Shown here one piece after another: positions 34,258 through 43,350 of a stretch of DNA of 54,524 nucleotides. Below the pieces are notes generated by a model, which searched no databases, was not told where the DNA came from, and saw only the letters and a program-made list of their open reading frames with translations. The position numbers and the translations under genes are program-made. Source of the DNA: Alicyclobacillus sp. (GTDB taxonomy: Bacteria > Bacillota > Bacilli > Alicyclobacillales > Alicyclobacillaceae). The stretch is from the NCBI GenBank assembly GCA_023512635.1, contig JAILZF010000002.1, forward strand, positions 1-54,524, in the 5' to 3' direction. Each line of letters starts with the position of its first letter. Position 1 is the stretch's first letter.

Positions 34258-35385
34258 TCATAATGATGCGTTTGACAAGGGAGATCCGTTCGTCAGCAGA
34301 GAATGTGCGAGTTGCCACAAACGCTCGTTGTCCGCGTGCGCTTTCAAGGCAATACGCAGGTAAGACGAATCTAATCCATGGAAATTGTGACAACTGCGGA
34401 CAAACACCCCATGTGAGGCGAGTCCTGCTTGCAACCGCTCTGCATCGGACGCATCTCGTAAGCGGATCAAGAAAAAGTTGACGCTCGGCGGATACCACTG
34501 CACCTTCTTCCAGTTTCCCCACGTTTGCGCTGCCCACGCGTGCTCGGCTTGCAACCAGATGCGGGTCTGTGTTACAAAGGCGTGGTCCTGGTAGGCCGCT
34601 GCCGCCGCAACTTGGGCAAGTTGATTGACGCTCCATGGGTCGCGGACCGCTGCCACTGCTGCGGCCGTCTGCGGATGGGTGACCGCAAAACCGAATCGCA
34701 AACCCGGCAGGGCGTACATTTTGGTGGCCGAACGCACCACCCAAAGACGCGGGTGTAGCACGGGGGATGCCAACAAACTAAATTCATACTCATCAGGTAA
34801 AAAATCAGCAAATGACTCGTCGACCACCACGCCAACCCCGGTAGCTAGCCAACGTTCGAGCACAGGCCACCATGACATCAACGGCCAACAACCCCCTGTC
34901 GGGTTATGTGGGTTGTTGAGGATCACCGCGTCACCTGGCCGCACCACGCGGTCCAGCTCGTCCCACGGCAGTTCGGTGCCCCGCTCTGTCCAATGGATGG
35001 CCACCCGGGCCACGGGCACACGCAGGCGTTGTGCCGCTAGCGCATATTCAGCAAACGCCGGCTCACACACCCACACCCGGCAGGGCTGCAACTGGCGCAC
35101 TGCCAGCTCTAATACCTCACTGGCACCGTTGCCACAGACCAGGCTGTCGGGCGGTACTTGATAGCGTTTGGCAAGCACGGCACGGACCTGCGTGTGATGG
35201 GCATCAGGGTAGTGCCGAATCTGTGGCAGAGCCTCGACAATAGCTTGCAACACGGACTCTGGCGGCCCTAAAGGGTTGATGTTGGCGCTGAAGTCCAGCA
35301 CGTCTTGCCATTCCCTGCCGCTCGCCAGCGCGTATTCGTACACACGTCCACCGTGTACAGCCGCTGCGCTGTCTTCCGCTGCCAT
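34258..35385 (-). CDS. cobD: L-threonine-O-3-phosphate decarboxylase (CobD)
   Basis: PLP enzyme that makes (R)-1-amino-2-propanol O-2-phosphate, the linker of the nucleotide loop. The 375 residues carry the aspartate aminotransferase fold: DFSANINPLGPP at the N terminus, ILNNPHNPTGG, VVDESFADFLPDEY and the PLP lysine in RSATKMYALPGLRFGF. HisC-like aminotransferase is the main alternative; the cobalamin operon context and the ANINPLGPP block favour CobD. The ATG at 35385 has AGGGAGG at 7 bases. It is the last gene of the operon. Confidence 0.9.
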   Translation of the reverse strand: MAAEDSAAAVHGGRVYEYALASGREWQDVLDFSANINPLGPPESVLQAIVEALPQIRHYPDAHHTQVRAVLAKRYQVPPDSLVCGNGASEVLELAVRQLQPCRVWVCEPAFAEYALAAQRLRVPVARVAIHWTERGTELPWDELDRVVRPGDAVILNNPHNPTGGCWPLMSWWPVLERWLATGVGVVVDESFADFLPDEYEFSLLASPVLHPRLWVVRSATKMYALPGLRFGFAVTHPQTAAAVAAVRDPWSVNQLAQVAAAAAYQDHAFVTQTRIWLQAEHAWAAQTWGNWKKVQWYPPSVNFFLIRLRDASDAERLQAGLASHGVFVRSCHNFHGLDSSYLRIALKAHADNERLWQLAHSLLTNGSPLSNASL

Positions 35386-35404
35386 CACGTCCCCTCCCTT
35401 TCCG

Positions 35405-36154
35405 TTATCGCCACGCTCCGGCCAACCACCCTAGCCATTCCAACCCGGCAATCAGTGCTCCGTACATGTCGCCTGTCAAGCCTCCAAAACGCCGGCAGAG
35501 CCAAAACGTCCACGCCCATCCCCCGGCCAGGCTGACCAGCCACACCCGCAGCACGGACAGCCACTGCCCGCCCCAGACCAGCCAAGCCAGGCTTACAGCC
35601 AGTGGCCACAGCTCCGCCAAAAGGGCGGCCCCGCGTGGGACGTGTCCGGCAAACTGCGCACCCACGCCATCTGCTTGCGCTGCTGGCAATCTGCACATGG
35701 CCCATACGGCCATCAGCCGCGCACAGGCTGGCGGCAGCAGGTACGCCCACAGCTGCTGCGGCGGGAGGTTGGCCAGCGCACTCACCTGTCCGAGCAACAA
35801 CACACCACCTGCCACCGCGCCGGCGGCACCGATTCGGCTGTCGCGCATCACCGCCAACGCTTCGGCCGGTGGCTTGCGGCAAGCCAATCCGTCAGCCACG
35901 TCCATCCAGCCGTCAAGGTGAAGCGCTCCCGTGGCCAGGGTATACAAGGCCAAGGCCACGACGGCACCGGCGAAGGCAGACAGATGGGGGGTTAAGGCTG
36001 TTCTCACCCCCCATGCAACCGCCCCTAAAAGTGCCCCCGCGAGCGGAAAAAACGCCATGCTCCAGCGCACGTCCCGCGCCTGTGCAGACACCGCTGGCAG
36101 CGGCAACACCGTGGCAAATTGCAAGGCTAAAATCAGCCAGCGCACCAACGCCAT
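35405..36154 (-). CDS. cobS: Adenosylcobinamide-GDP ribazoletransferase (cobalamin synthase)
   Basis: Membrane enzyme that joins adenosylcobinamide-GDP and alpha-ribazole (or its 5'-phosphate), the last assembly step. The 249 residues hold about six membrane segments and the CobS signature around LHLDGWMDVADGLACRKP (usual form LHLDGLADTADG) with RDSRIGAAGA. The ATG at 36154 is inside the end of cbiB (22-base overlap), implying coupling; GGGGGG lies 8 bases before it. The track's upstream 95 residues overlap cbiB in another frame and are not supported. Confidence 0.93.
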   Translation of the reverse strand: MALVRWLILALQFATVLPLPAVSAQARDVRWSMAFFPLAGALLGAVAWGVRTALTPHLSAFAGAVVALALYTLATGALHLDGWMDVADGLACRKPPAEALAVMRDSRIGAAGAVAGGVLLLGQVSALANLPPQQLWAYLLPPACARLMAVWAMCRLPAAQADGVGAQFAGHVPRGAALLAELWPLAVSLAWLVWGGQWLSVLRVWLVSLAGGWAWTFWLCRRFGGLTGDMYGALIAGLEWLGWLAGAWR

Positions 36155-37107
36155 ACTGCCATCCCCCCGCCCGCCGCCAAAGCGAAACCCAGTGCCCAAC
36201 CGGCCGTCCACTCCACCAGCCGCACCGTACGCGCGACATCCGACACTGCCAAGGGTCGCCGCGCCTCCCCCATCTCTGCCCGGTGCGACCACACCCCACG
36301 GTAGCGGTTCCAACCGCCCAATTGCACGCCCAGGGCGCCGGCAGCAAACGCTTCGGGCAGACCGCTGTTCGGACTGGGATGTTTGCGTGCGTCGCGGCAT
36401 AGGACACGCCAACCGTTGCGTGCGTCCAAACCTGCACAACGGGCAGCCAGCAGCAACAAAAGCGCCGTCATGCGGGCGGGTAAATAGTTGAGCACGTCGT
36501 CGAGGCGCGCCGACGCCCAGCCAAAATCCCTGTAGCGCTCGTTCTTATAACCCACCATCGAGTCCAGGGTGTTGACCGCCCGGTATAACCAGGCTAGCGG
36601 CGCTCCCCCAAGACAGGCATAAAACAGCGGCGCGACAATGGCATCGACGATGTTTTCCGCCAACGTTTCGACAGCCGCACGGACCACCTCAGACTCCGCC
36701 AAGTGTTCCGTATCCCGCCCCACCACACGGCCCACCTGGGCGCGCGCGGCTGCCAAGCCTTCTTGCTGGAGTGCGGTGGACACCGCCCGCCCAGCGCTCA
36801 CCAGACCTTTCCAAGCGACGGTCGTCCAGACCATCGCCACTTCCAGGGCCGCTGTCAACCACGGCCAGCGTTTGACCGCTAACAGCCCCGCATACGGCAG
36901 GGCCGCCCAGAAGAGGGCCGTCAGTACGGCCAGTAGTCCACCCGCCACCCGTTGCAGCCACGGCGGTTGCCACTGAGGCCGCAGCAACACGCGTTCGCCG
37001 GCAGCAATCCAGCGGCCCATCGCCACCACCGGGTGCGGCAGCCAAGCGGGATCGCCCGCGCAGCGGTCCCAAGCAAGCGCTAAGGCAGCCAACCAGGGGG
37101 CGTTCAC
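36133..37107 (-). CDS. cbiB: Adenosylcobinamide-phosphate synthase (CbiB)
   Basis: Membrane enzyme that attaches the aminopropanol (or its phosphate, made by CobD) to adenosylcobyric acid. The 324 residues have several hydrophobic segments and the CbiB motifs GDPAWLPHPVVAMGRWI at the N terminus, ESEVVRAAVETLAENIVDAIVAP, and SMVGYKNERYRDFGWASARLDDVLNYLPAR. The GTG start overlaps the cobU stop (GTGA). cobS begins inside its 3' end. The conserved N-terminal block makes the call safe; the phosphate state of the substrate is not visible. Confidence 0.94.
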   Translation of the reverse strand: MNAPWLAALALAWDRCAGDPAWLPHPVVAMGRWIAAGERVLLRPQWQPPWLQRVAGGLLAVLTALFWAALPYAGLLAVKRWPWLTAALEVAMVWTTVAWKGLVSAGRAVSTALQQEGLAAARAQVGRVVGRDTEHLAESEVVRAAVETLAENIVDAIVAPLFYACLGGAPLAWLYRAVNTLDSMVGYKNERYRDFGWASARLDDVLNYLPARMTALLLLLAARCAGLDARNGWRVLCRDARKHPSPNSGLPEAFAAGALGVQLGGWNRYRGVWSHRAEMGEARRPLAVSDVARTVRLVEWTAGWALGFALAAGGGMAVWRWCAG

Positions 37108-37649
37108 AACGGCACCCGCCACTGCCGCAAATCGACCGCCATCCCGGCGACCACCCAAAGCACCGGTTCCGCTACGGCGGCCACCGCTTGGTTAAGCCAA
37201 CCGAGGGCATCGCAGAAGCGGCGTGTCCACGCATCCGCAGGGACCACGCCTAACCCCACCTCGCCGCTCACCAGCACTGTCGGCGCTGGTCTAGCGGCAG
37301 CCGCAGCGGCCAAAGCGGCGGCGCGCGTTTGTAACTGCATATCATCCAGTCCCTCTTGCGTCATCCAGTTATTGACGAGCATTGTTAGACAGTCCACCAG
37401 CACCACGTCTCCCTGGGGATGCTTGCTGAGCCACTCGGCCACCGCCAGCGGCTCCTCGACGGTCGTCCAGTGCGCTGGCCGCGTCGCCCGGTGGCGGTTA
37501 ATCCGCGCTGCCATTTCAGCGTCCAGTGCCTGTCCGGTGGCCACATACGTCACGCCGCAGCCGTTGTCGGCAGCCCAACGCGCGGCCAACCGTTCAGCGC
37601 ATTGGGTCTTGCCGCTGCGCGCGCCGCCCAATACCAAGGCACACGCCAC
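37104..37649 (-). CDS. cobU: Adenosylcobinamide kinase / adenosylcobinamide-phosphate guanylyltransferase
   Basis: Bifunctional enzyme that phosphorylates adenosylcobinamide and then adds GMP. The P-loop LGGARSGKTQ is at the N terminus, RINRHRATRPAHWTTVEEP holds the His that carries GMP, VVLVDCLTMLVNNW is the Walker-B-like block, and VSGEVGLGVVP is the CobU signature. With the GTG at 37649 (GGGGAGGG at 6 bases) it is 181 residues, as in Salmonella; an ATG 18 bases upstream is an alternative. It is 110 bases after the adenosyltransferase gene, and this gap holds no gene. Confidence 0.94.
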   Translation of the reverse strand: MACALVLGGARSGKTQCAERLAARWAADNGCGVTYVATGQALDAEMAARINRHRATRPAHWTTVEEPLAVAEWLSKHPQGDVVLVDCLTMLVNNWMTQEGLDDMQLQTRAAALAAAAAARPAPTVLVSGEVGLGVVPADAWTRRFCDALGWLNQAVAAVAEPVLWVVAGMAVDLRQWRVPL

Positions 37650-37759
37650 CCTGCTCCCTCCCCTCATCCAGATTTCCTTGTCCGCGCGTCCATCCGTCCA
37701 AGCGCGCAGGCCGTTGAGCAAACTGCGTTCTGACCCTCCGCAGCCGCCCTCCTTTTCGG

Positions 37760-38326
37760 TCAACGAAACACCTCTGGACTGTGGCGATATGTGACGTCCG
37801 CTCGTCCGGCCCGCACATTGGCTACACGCGCCAAGACAAACAGCAGGTCGGACAACCGGTTGAGAAACGGCAAAACCGGCTCGTGCACGGGCTCTCTCTG
37901 CAGCAAAGCCACCGTCCGCCGCTCTGCACGGCGAACTACTGTACACGCGACGTGCAAACAAGCTGCCGCCGGGGTGCCCCCGCGCAAGACAAACTGACGC
38001 ACGGCCGGCATTTCTGCCGCAAAGTGGTCAATCCAAGGCTCCAACTGGGCAGCCGCATCGGCAGGCGTGCGCCAGGTGTAACCGTCTGCCCGGCCTACCG
38101 CCAGGTCAGCGCCCACGTCCCACAAGGTCTGTTGCACCTCAGCTAACACCTGCACCAAGTCGCTGCAGTTGCCTTGCTGCTCTAAGTACGCCACCGCCAA
38201 TCCGAGGAACGCTCCCGCCTCATCCACCGTACCGTACGCCTCGACGCGCACATCGTCCTTTCCCCGGCGGACTTTGCCAATCAGGCTGGTCTGACCGCGG
38301 TCACCGCCACGCGTATAGATCTTCAC
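37760..38326 (-). CDS. Cob(I)alamin adenosyltransferase, PduO type
   Basis: Transfers the adenosyl group of ATP to Co(I) corrinoids. The N terminus VKIYTRGGDRGQTSLIGKVRRGKDDVR is the PduO hallmark; the block RRAERRTVALL and NRLSDLLFVLARVAN near the end complete the ATP site of the trimeric family. 188 residues, normal. The GTG start overlaps the stop of the cobT-bluB fusion (GTGA), with GGAGGAGGGAG upstream. It acts in de novo synthesis and in recycling. CobO/BtuR types have a different fold, so the family call is firm. Confidence 0.94.
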   Translation of the reverse strand: MKIYTRGGDRGQTSLIGKVRRGKDDVRVEAYGTVDEAGAFLGLAVAYLEQQGNCSDLVQVLAEVQQTLWDVGADLAVGRADGYTWRTPADAAAQLEPWIDHFAAEMPAVRQFVLRGGTPAAACLHVACTVVRRAERRTVALLQREPVHEPVLPFLNRLSDLLFVLARVANVRAGRADVTYRHSPEVFR

Positions 38327-40155
38327 GCCTCTCCCTCCTCCCTGGCTTGGATGCCCGGCCACGGGACGCCCCAACGGTTTTCAAACACCACCTCTGCCAA
38401 GGGCAAACGCGTTCGCCAGCCGGCTCGCTGCAACACAGGTTCATCGGGAAAGTGCGGCGGATAGCCCAGCGTCAACAAGGCCACCGGATCGACCCCGGCG
38501 GGAATGCCCAGGATCTGCCGCACCTCGTCCTTCCGATACAAGCTCACCCAGCCCACGGCTACCCCTTCCGCGCGCGCCGCCAGCCAGATGTTTTCAATCG
38601 CGCACGCGGTCGACATTAAATCGGTTTCGGGGATGGTGTTGCGCCCCAACACGTGCGGCCCGCCACGGGCGGGGTCGAGCGTCACGCAGACCGTGACGGG
38701 TGCCTCCAGCAAACCTTCCAGTTTTAATCGTAAGTAGTGTTCACGGCGTAAGCCGGTATAGTTGCTGGCTGCGGCAATCCGCTCGCGCTCGGCCAGCTGC
38801 TGCAGGGCACGCAGCACAGACGGATCGCGGAGGACGAGAAAGTTCCACGGCTGCATGTAACCGACCGACGGCGCGTGGTGCCCGGCCGCCAAAATCCGCG
38901 CCAAGACCGCGTCAGGCAACGGATCCGGTAAATAGACGCGAATGTCGCGGCGGGTATGAATCGCCTTGTAGACAGCTGCCCGCTCGGTCTCTGTAAAGTC
39001 GCTGGCTACAGGCGGCGGCAAGGATCCGCCCGGCGTTCGGGCTGGCGTTGCTGAAGGTGTGTGCGCAGGCGCTGCTGTGGCGCCATCGCCACTCGGCCGG
39101 CGGTGCGGCGGCGTGACGCGCGCCTCTGCAAACGTCGCCGTCTCTGCCAACACGCGGCAAGCCAGGCGCAGCAGCGGCAGCGCCAGCAGTGCACCGGAGG
39201 CCTCGCCCAGACGCATGCCAAGGGCTAACAGCGGTTCCAAGCCCAACGCTGATAAGACCACCTGGTGTCCCGGCTCGGCCGACACATGGGCTGCAAACAG
39301 ACAGGCCGTCACGCCTGGCCGCAGGCGCTCCGCCCAGAGTGCGGCTACGCTGGTGATAAACCCATCCAACAGGACGGGCACCCGTCGTTCGGCCGCCGCC
39401 TGCATGGCCCCAGCCAGCGCAGCCAGTTCGAAACCACCGAGCGCTGCCATCACCTCCCACGGATCGTCTGGAACTTTTTGGTGTTGCACCAACGCCTGCT
39501 CTACCACGCGGACCTTGTGCGCCAGCCCGGCATCGTCCAAGCCCGTCCCGCGCCCAGTTAAGACCGCCAACGGCTGGCCCAACAGACGAGCAGCCAAAGC
39601 GGTGGCGACGGTGGTGTTGCCAATGCCCAGCTCCCCTAGCACCAATCCGTCTGCCCCAGTCGCCAGACAGTCTGACGCCATGGTCCAGCCACAGTGGTAC
39701 GCCGCTTCCGCTTGCTCCCGCGTCATGGCCGGTTCACGTGCAATATTGCCCGTGCCGCGTCCCACCTTGCACACCCGCGCAGCCGGGTGGCGGACGTCGC
39801 GGCGCACCCCCACGTCGACCACGGTCAACGGCACCCCCTGGTTGCGCGCCAGCACACTACAGACGGCGCCACCCAGGCAGACGTTGACCACCATTTCCTC
39901 AGTCACTTCTTGCCCGTAGGCCGAAACCCCCTCCGCCGCCACGCCGTGGTCTGCGGCAAACACCAGGGCAACCGGATGCTCCAAGCGCGGGATCACGCGG
40001 CCACTGAGCGCTGCCAACCGGACCAGCACAGGTTCTAAAACGCCCAGACTGCCCAGGGGTTTGGTGAGGTCGTCCAGCCGCGCCTGCGCCCGCTCGCCTG
40101 CCCGCAGGTCAGGACCTGGCAGGGGTGGCCCTCCGGCCGACTCTGCTCTATCCAT
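38323..40155 (-). CDS. cobT: CobT-BluB fusion: DMB phosphoribosyltransferase and 5,6-dimethylbenzimidazole synthase
   Basis: A single 610-residue protein. Residues 1-347 are CobT (nicotinate-nucleotide:DMB phosphoribosyltransferase): TKPLGSLG, FAADHGVAAEGVSAY, GELGIGNTT, and RLGEASG with the catalytic Glu at 318. A Pro/Ala/Thr-rich linker covers about 348-387. Residues 388-610 are BluB, a flavin destructase of the nitroreductase fold that turns FMNH2 and O2 into DMB: TRRDIRVYLPDPLP, HHAPSVGYMQPWNF, ETDLMSTACAIENIWLAARAE and VGWVSLYRKDEVR. Channelling of DMB from BluB to CobT is inference. The ATG has GGAGGTG at 6 bases; its stop overlaps the PduO-type gene. Frame is uninterrupted. Confidence 0.95.
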   Translation of the reverse strand: MDRAESAGGPPLPGPDLRAGERAQARLDDLTKPLGSLGVLEPVLVRLAALSGRVIPRLEHPVALVFAADHGVAAEGVSAYGQEVTEEMVVNVCLGGAVCSVLARNQGVPLTVVDVGVRRDVRHPAARVCKVGRGTGNIAREPAMTREQAEAAYHCGWTMASDCLATGADGLVLGELGIGNTTVATALAARLLGQPLAVLTGRGTGLDDAGLAHKVRVVEQALVQHQKVPDDPWEVMAALGGFELAALAGAMQAAAERRVPVLLDGFITSVAALWAERLRPGVTACLFAAHVSAEPGHQVVLSALGLEPLLALGMRLGEASGALLALPLLRLACRVLAETATFAEARVTPPHRRPSGDGATAAPAHTPSATPARTPGGSLPPPVASDFTETERAAVYKAIHTRRDIRVYLPDPLPDAVLARILAAGHHAPSVGYMQPWNFLVLRDPSVLRALQQLAERERIAAASNYTGLRREHYLRLKLEGLLEAPVTVCVTLDPARGGPHVLGRNTIPETDLMSTACAIENIWLAARAEGVAVGWVSLYRKDEVRQILGIPAGVDPVALLTLGYPPHFPDEPVLQRAGWRTRLPLAEVVFENRWGVPWPGIQAREEGEA

Positions 40156-40159
40156 CGCT

Positions 40160-41680
40160 TCACCTCCGCGGCGTCAAGTCCAGCCAACGGTAAATGGAGG
40201 CTACATCGACGTGTGCCCGCAAGACTGCCGCCAACCGGTCGTAGGCGGCGGTGCGAACCGCCTGCAGCTGCCACTCTCCCGCTTGCTCCGGTAAGCCGGC
40301 GGTGCGCCGCAGGGCATTGAGCCAGCGCACACGCCAGGTGTCGTTGTCAAACAGACCGTGCAGATAGGTACCAAGGATGCGCCCCTCCGCCGCTACCACG
40401 CCCTCCGCCTGCCACGGTTCACCTGCACTGCGCACCCGCGCGAACGGCTGATGCGGACCTGTCCACGTCGTCACTCCCATATGAATTTCGTAGCCTTGCA
40501 ACGGTACGTCCGCATCCTGCCAGAGGTGGCCGTGCACCAAGACGGTGCGCTTTTCAGCCGTGAGCGTCGTCACGGCCGGCAGCAACCCCAACCCCGGCCA
40601 CTCAGGTACGCTCGCTTCGTGGCCGTCCGGATCGCGGACGAGCTGCCCGAGCATCTGATAGCCACCGCAAATGCCAACCAACCACCCCCCTGCTGCCTGG
40701 TGTGCCTGTAGTACCGGCATAAACCCCTGGCGGTGCAACCAACGCAGGTCGTCAATGGTGTTTTTGGTGCCGGGCAGAATGACCGCGTGTGCGCCCGCCA
40801 ACTCTGCCGGTTGCCGGCAAAAGAATGCCTCCACCCCTGGTTCAAGAAATAGCGGATCAAAATCAGTAAAATTGGCCAGGTGCGGCAGCTGGACAATCGC
40901 GATGCGAAGTGCAGCCGGTGCGCCTTGGGTCCGCACATACCGCGGCGAGTCCAGCGCCAGAGAATCTTCTTCTTCTATATGTAAATCCGGCAGGTAGGGG
41001 ATCACACCGAGCACCGGAACGCCCGCCCGTTGCTCGAGCAGACGCACCCCTTCCGCAAACAGCTCCGGGTCTCCGCGGAAGCGGTTGATCAACACGCCTT
41101 TGACGCGCGCCCGCTCCTGCTCGTCAAGCAACGCCAGCGTTCCCACCACCGAGGCAAACACGCCCCCGCGGTCTATGTCAGCCACCAACAAAACGCAGGC
41201 GTCAGCCAACGCGGCGATGCGCATGTTGACGATATCACGCGGTTTTAAATTCAGCTCGACCGGGCTGCCCGCCCCCTCGATGACCAACACTTCGTACTGG
41301 CTGGCCAACTGTTGATAACTCTCCACCACCGCCTGCCAAAGTGCGGCCTTGTCACCCTGGAAGTACGCCCGTGCAGCTTGTGTCTGCCAGACGCGCCCTT
41401 GCACCACCACCTGCGTTCGCGCGTTGCCTGTCGGCTTCAGCAAAACCGGGTTCATGTGTTCACTGGGTGCCACCCCGCAGGCTTCGGCTTGGACGGCCTG
41501 AGCCCGGCCAATCTCCCGCCCGGAAGGTGTGGCGGCAGAGTTGAGAGACATGTTTTGCGCCTTAAATGGTGCAACACGCCACCCGTCTTGGTAAAAGACC
41601 CGGCAAAACGCCGTACACAGCACACTCTTGCCGACCCCCGAGGACGTCCCCACCAACATCAGGCTTTTGGCCTTACCCAT
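40160..41680 (-). CDS. cbiP: Cobyric acid synthase
   Basis: ATP- and glutamine-dependent enzyme that amidates the b, d, e and g side chains of adenosylcobyrinate a,c-diamide. The 506 residues hold the N-terminal ATPase domain (VGTSSGVGKSVLCTAFCRVF, then VAPFKAQNMSLNSA) and the C-terminal glutamine amidotransferase domain with the nucleophile in GICGGYQMLG and the His in TYLHGLFDN. GAGG lies close to the ATG; a later ATG at 41659 is an alternative. It starts 6 bases after the precorrin-2 dehydrogenase stop and ends 4 bases before the fusion gene. Known also as CobQ. Confidence 0.96.
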   Translation of the reverse strand: MGKAKSLMLVGTSSGVGKSVLCTAFCRVFYQDGWRVAPFKAQNMSLNSAATPSGREIGRAQAVQAEACGVAPSEHMNPVLLKPTGNARTQVVVQGRVWQTQAARAYFQGDKAALWQAVVESYQQLASQYEVLVIEGAGSPVELNLKPRDIVNMRIAALADACVLLVADIDRGGVFASVVGTLALLDEQERARVKGVLINRFRGDPELFAEGVRLLEQRAGVPVLGVIPYLPDLHIEEEDSLALDSPRYVRTQGAPAALRIAIVQLPHLANFTDFDPLFLEPGVEAFFCRQPAELAGAHAVILPGTKNTIDDLRWLHRQGFMPVLQAHQAAGGWLVGICGGYQMLGQLVRDPDGHEASVPEWPGLGLLPAVTTLTAEKRTVLVHGHLWQDADVPLQGYEIHMGVTTWTGPHQPFARVRSAGEPWQAEGVVAAEGRILGTYLHGLFDNDTWRVRWLNALRRTAGLPEQAGEWQLQAVRTAAYDRLAAVLRAHVDVASIYRWLDLTPRR

Positions 41681-41686
41681 CCTGCC

Positions 41687-42322
41687 TCACCGCTCTTCCG
41701 CGCCTGCCTCAGGCTCTCCGTCCGCCCCACCGGCACCCATGGCCTGAGAGTTGAACCCTGCTGTTTCTTCCGCCAGCCGGTCAGGGCTGGATTGTGCCTG
41801 AAGGAAGGCACGCGCCGCTTGGGCAAACGCACTTTCACCGCTGGCCAGCTCCTGTTCCAACAATTCCCGCAAACGGCGGGCAGTGGCCGGGTCCGTGGCG
41901 GATGTGGCCAGCGCCACCACCAACGGTCCCACCTGCACACTGGCCGGCACCACCAGGCTGCAGGCCGCCGGATGGTCGGCCGCGTTCAGCCAACAGCGCG
42001 CCTGTTCTGCTTCCGCTTGCACAGCGCGGTTGACCGCGGGTTGGTCAGTGGCGGCAAACACCAACCAGGCGTCCGCCACGTCACCCGTCACGTACGGTCG
42101 GGCCTGCCAGCTCAGCCTGCCCGCCTCCGCCCACGCCTGAAGTTGCGGTGTCAAGCGCGGACTGATGACGCGCACCCGTGCCCCACAGGCCAGCAGCTTG
42201 GCCACCTTGCGCTCCGCAACGCGCCCGCCGCCGACCACCACACACGGCCGATCCCGCACGTCCAGCAACGCCGGATAATAACGCCGGTAACCGTGCTGTC
42301 TCTGTTCACCACGGCTGCTCAT
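41687..42322 (-). CDS. Precorrin-2 dehydrogenase (sirohydrochlorin-forming)
   Basis: NAD-dependent oxidation of precorrin-2 to sirohydrochlorin, the substrate of CbiX. The N-terminal Rossmann block YPALLDVRDRPCVVVGGG and RVAERKVAKLLA, and the NAADHPAACSLVVPA block with the catalytic Asp, identify the Met8/SirC/YlnF family. It lacks the ferrochelatase and methyltransferase domains of CysG. Length 211; the last 50 residues are an acidic, Ala/Gly-rich extension without known role. The start ATG overlaps the stop of the transporter gene (ATGA). This gene is often shared with siroheme synthesis. Confidence 0.92.
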   Translation of the reverse strand: MSSRGEQRQHGYRRYYPALLDVRDRPCVVVGGGRVAERKVAKLLACGARVRVISPRLTPQLQAWAEAGRLSWQARPYVTGDVADAWLVFAATDQPAVNRAVQAEAEQARCWLNAADHPAACSLVVPASVQVGPLVVALATSATDPATARRLRELLEQELASGESAFAQAARAFLQAQSSPDRLAEETAGFNSQAMGAGGADGEPEAGAEER

Positions 42323-43350
42323 TCTGCCATGCCCTCCGTCTCAGGCTGGTGCCGCCCGAGCCAGCGCTGCCAAGCGGCCGCCACCAACCACGTAGCCGTC
42401 AGGACCGCCACCGCCCCGTATCCGACAACGCCAAGGTCAAGTTGCGCCAACCAGGCCCACGCGCCGCCGTGCGCCCAGGACGCCACCGCCAACTGCAGCC
42501 ACTCAAGCGTACCGACACCCAGAGCAATGGCCACGGACAGCCCCGTTACCGCGAGATTGTAAGCTAACCGCCGCTGTGGGTCTTGCAATGCCCAGCGGTA
42601 CGCGCACAGCATCAACACCCCGTCGGTGGTGTCGACGAGGGACATGCCTGCGGCAAACAGGACGGGCAGGACCAACACCCCCCAGGCGGACACACCATGC
42701 GCCGCGGCACTGGCGGAAACACCCAACAGGGCAATCTCAGTAGCCGTTTCAAATCCCAGCCCAAACAAAAACCCAACCCCAAACATGTGCCACGGCCGTC
42801 TCACCAAGTTAAACACCCGTCGGTACAGCCGCGTGGCCAGCCCCCCTGGCAATCCACCATTCGCGGCAGCCGTTGCCGCCGCACCATGCCGCCGGGCACG
42901 CCACAAATCGAGCAGGACGCTGGCGTTGAACGCGGCCATTAAATAAAGGAAGCCGGCCGAGACCACCGTCCCCAGCGCTCCCGCCCCTGACCAAGCAGGC
43001 AGCCGGGCGGCCAACGAGCGGGCCACACCCGCCACCACCAGGGTCAACAGCAAGACCACGCTAGCGTGGCCGAGGGCGAAATACAAGCCCGTGGTCAGAG
43101 GGCGCTGACCCTCGTGCACCAGTTTGCGTGTGCTGTTGTCGATGGCCGCGATGTGATCCGCGTCGACGGCGTGGCGTAAACCGGCGGTGTACGCCAACAC
43201 CCCCAGTGTCACCAGCCCGGGTGCCCGCAGTGCAGCCAGCGCCAACGCGCCAAAAGCCCCGATGTGCAGCAACCCTAGTCCGCCGTACAGCCGCCGCAGG
43301 GCACGCGCATCCGGTACCTTTTGCCACACCTCTGTCCAACGCCCGCTCAT
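42319..43350 (-). CDS. NiCoT-family nickel/cobalt permease
   Basis: Membrane permease of about eight segments that takes up Ni2+ or Co2+. The signature RHAVDADHIAAIDNSTRK (usual HAxDADHI) is present, with FALGHASVVLLL, LGFETATEIALL and AAGMSLVDTTDGVLM, all NiCoT family blocks. 343 residues. Its place between cbiA and the precorrin-2 dehydrogenase points to cobalt supply for CbiX; no CbiMNQO transporter is in the window. Start and stop overlap both neighbours by 4 bases. HoxN and NixA relatives prefer nickel, so the metal is inferred from context. Confidence 0.92.
   Translation of the reverse strand: MSGRWTEVWQKVPDARALRRLYGGLGLLHIGAFGALALAALRAPGLVTLGVLAYTAGLRHAVDADHIAAIDNSTRKLVHEGQRPLTTGLYFALGHASVVLLLTLVVAGVARSLAARLPAWSGAGALGTVVSAGFLYLMAAFNASVLLDLWRARRHGAAATAAANGGLPGGLATRLYRRVFNLVRRPWHMFGVGFLFGLGFETATEIALLGVSASAAAHGVSAWGVLVLPVLFAAGMSLVDTTDGVLMLCAYRWALQDPQRRLAYNLAVTGLSVAIALGVGTLEWLQLAVASWAHGGAWAWLAQLDLGVVGYGAVAVLTATWLVAAAWQRWLGRHQPETEGMAE

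Noticed and set aside
41687-42322. Bifunctional CysG-type siroheme synthase
   Set aside because: The protein lacks the C-terminal methyltransferase domain; SUMT is encoded separately at 52358-53164.
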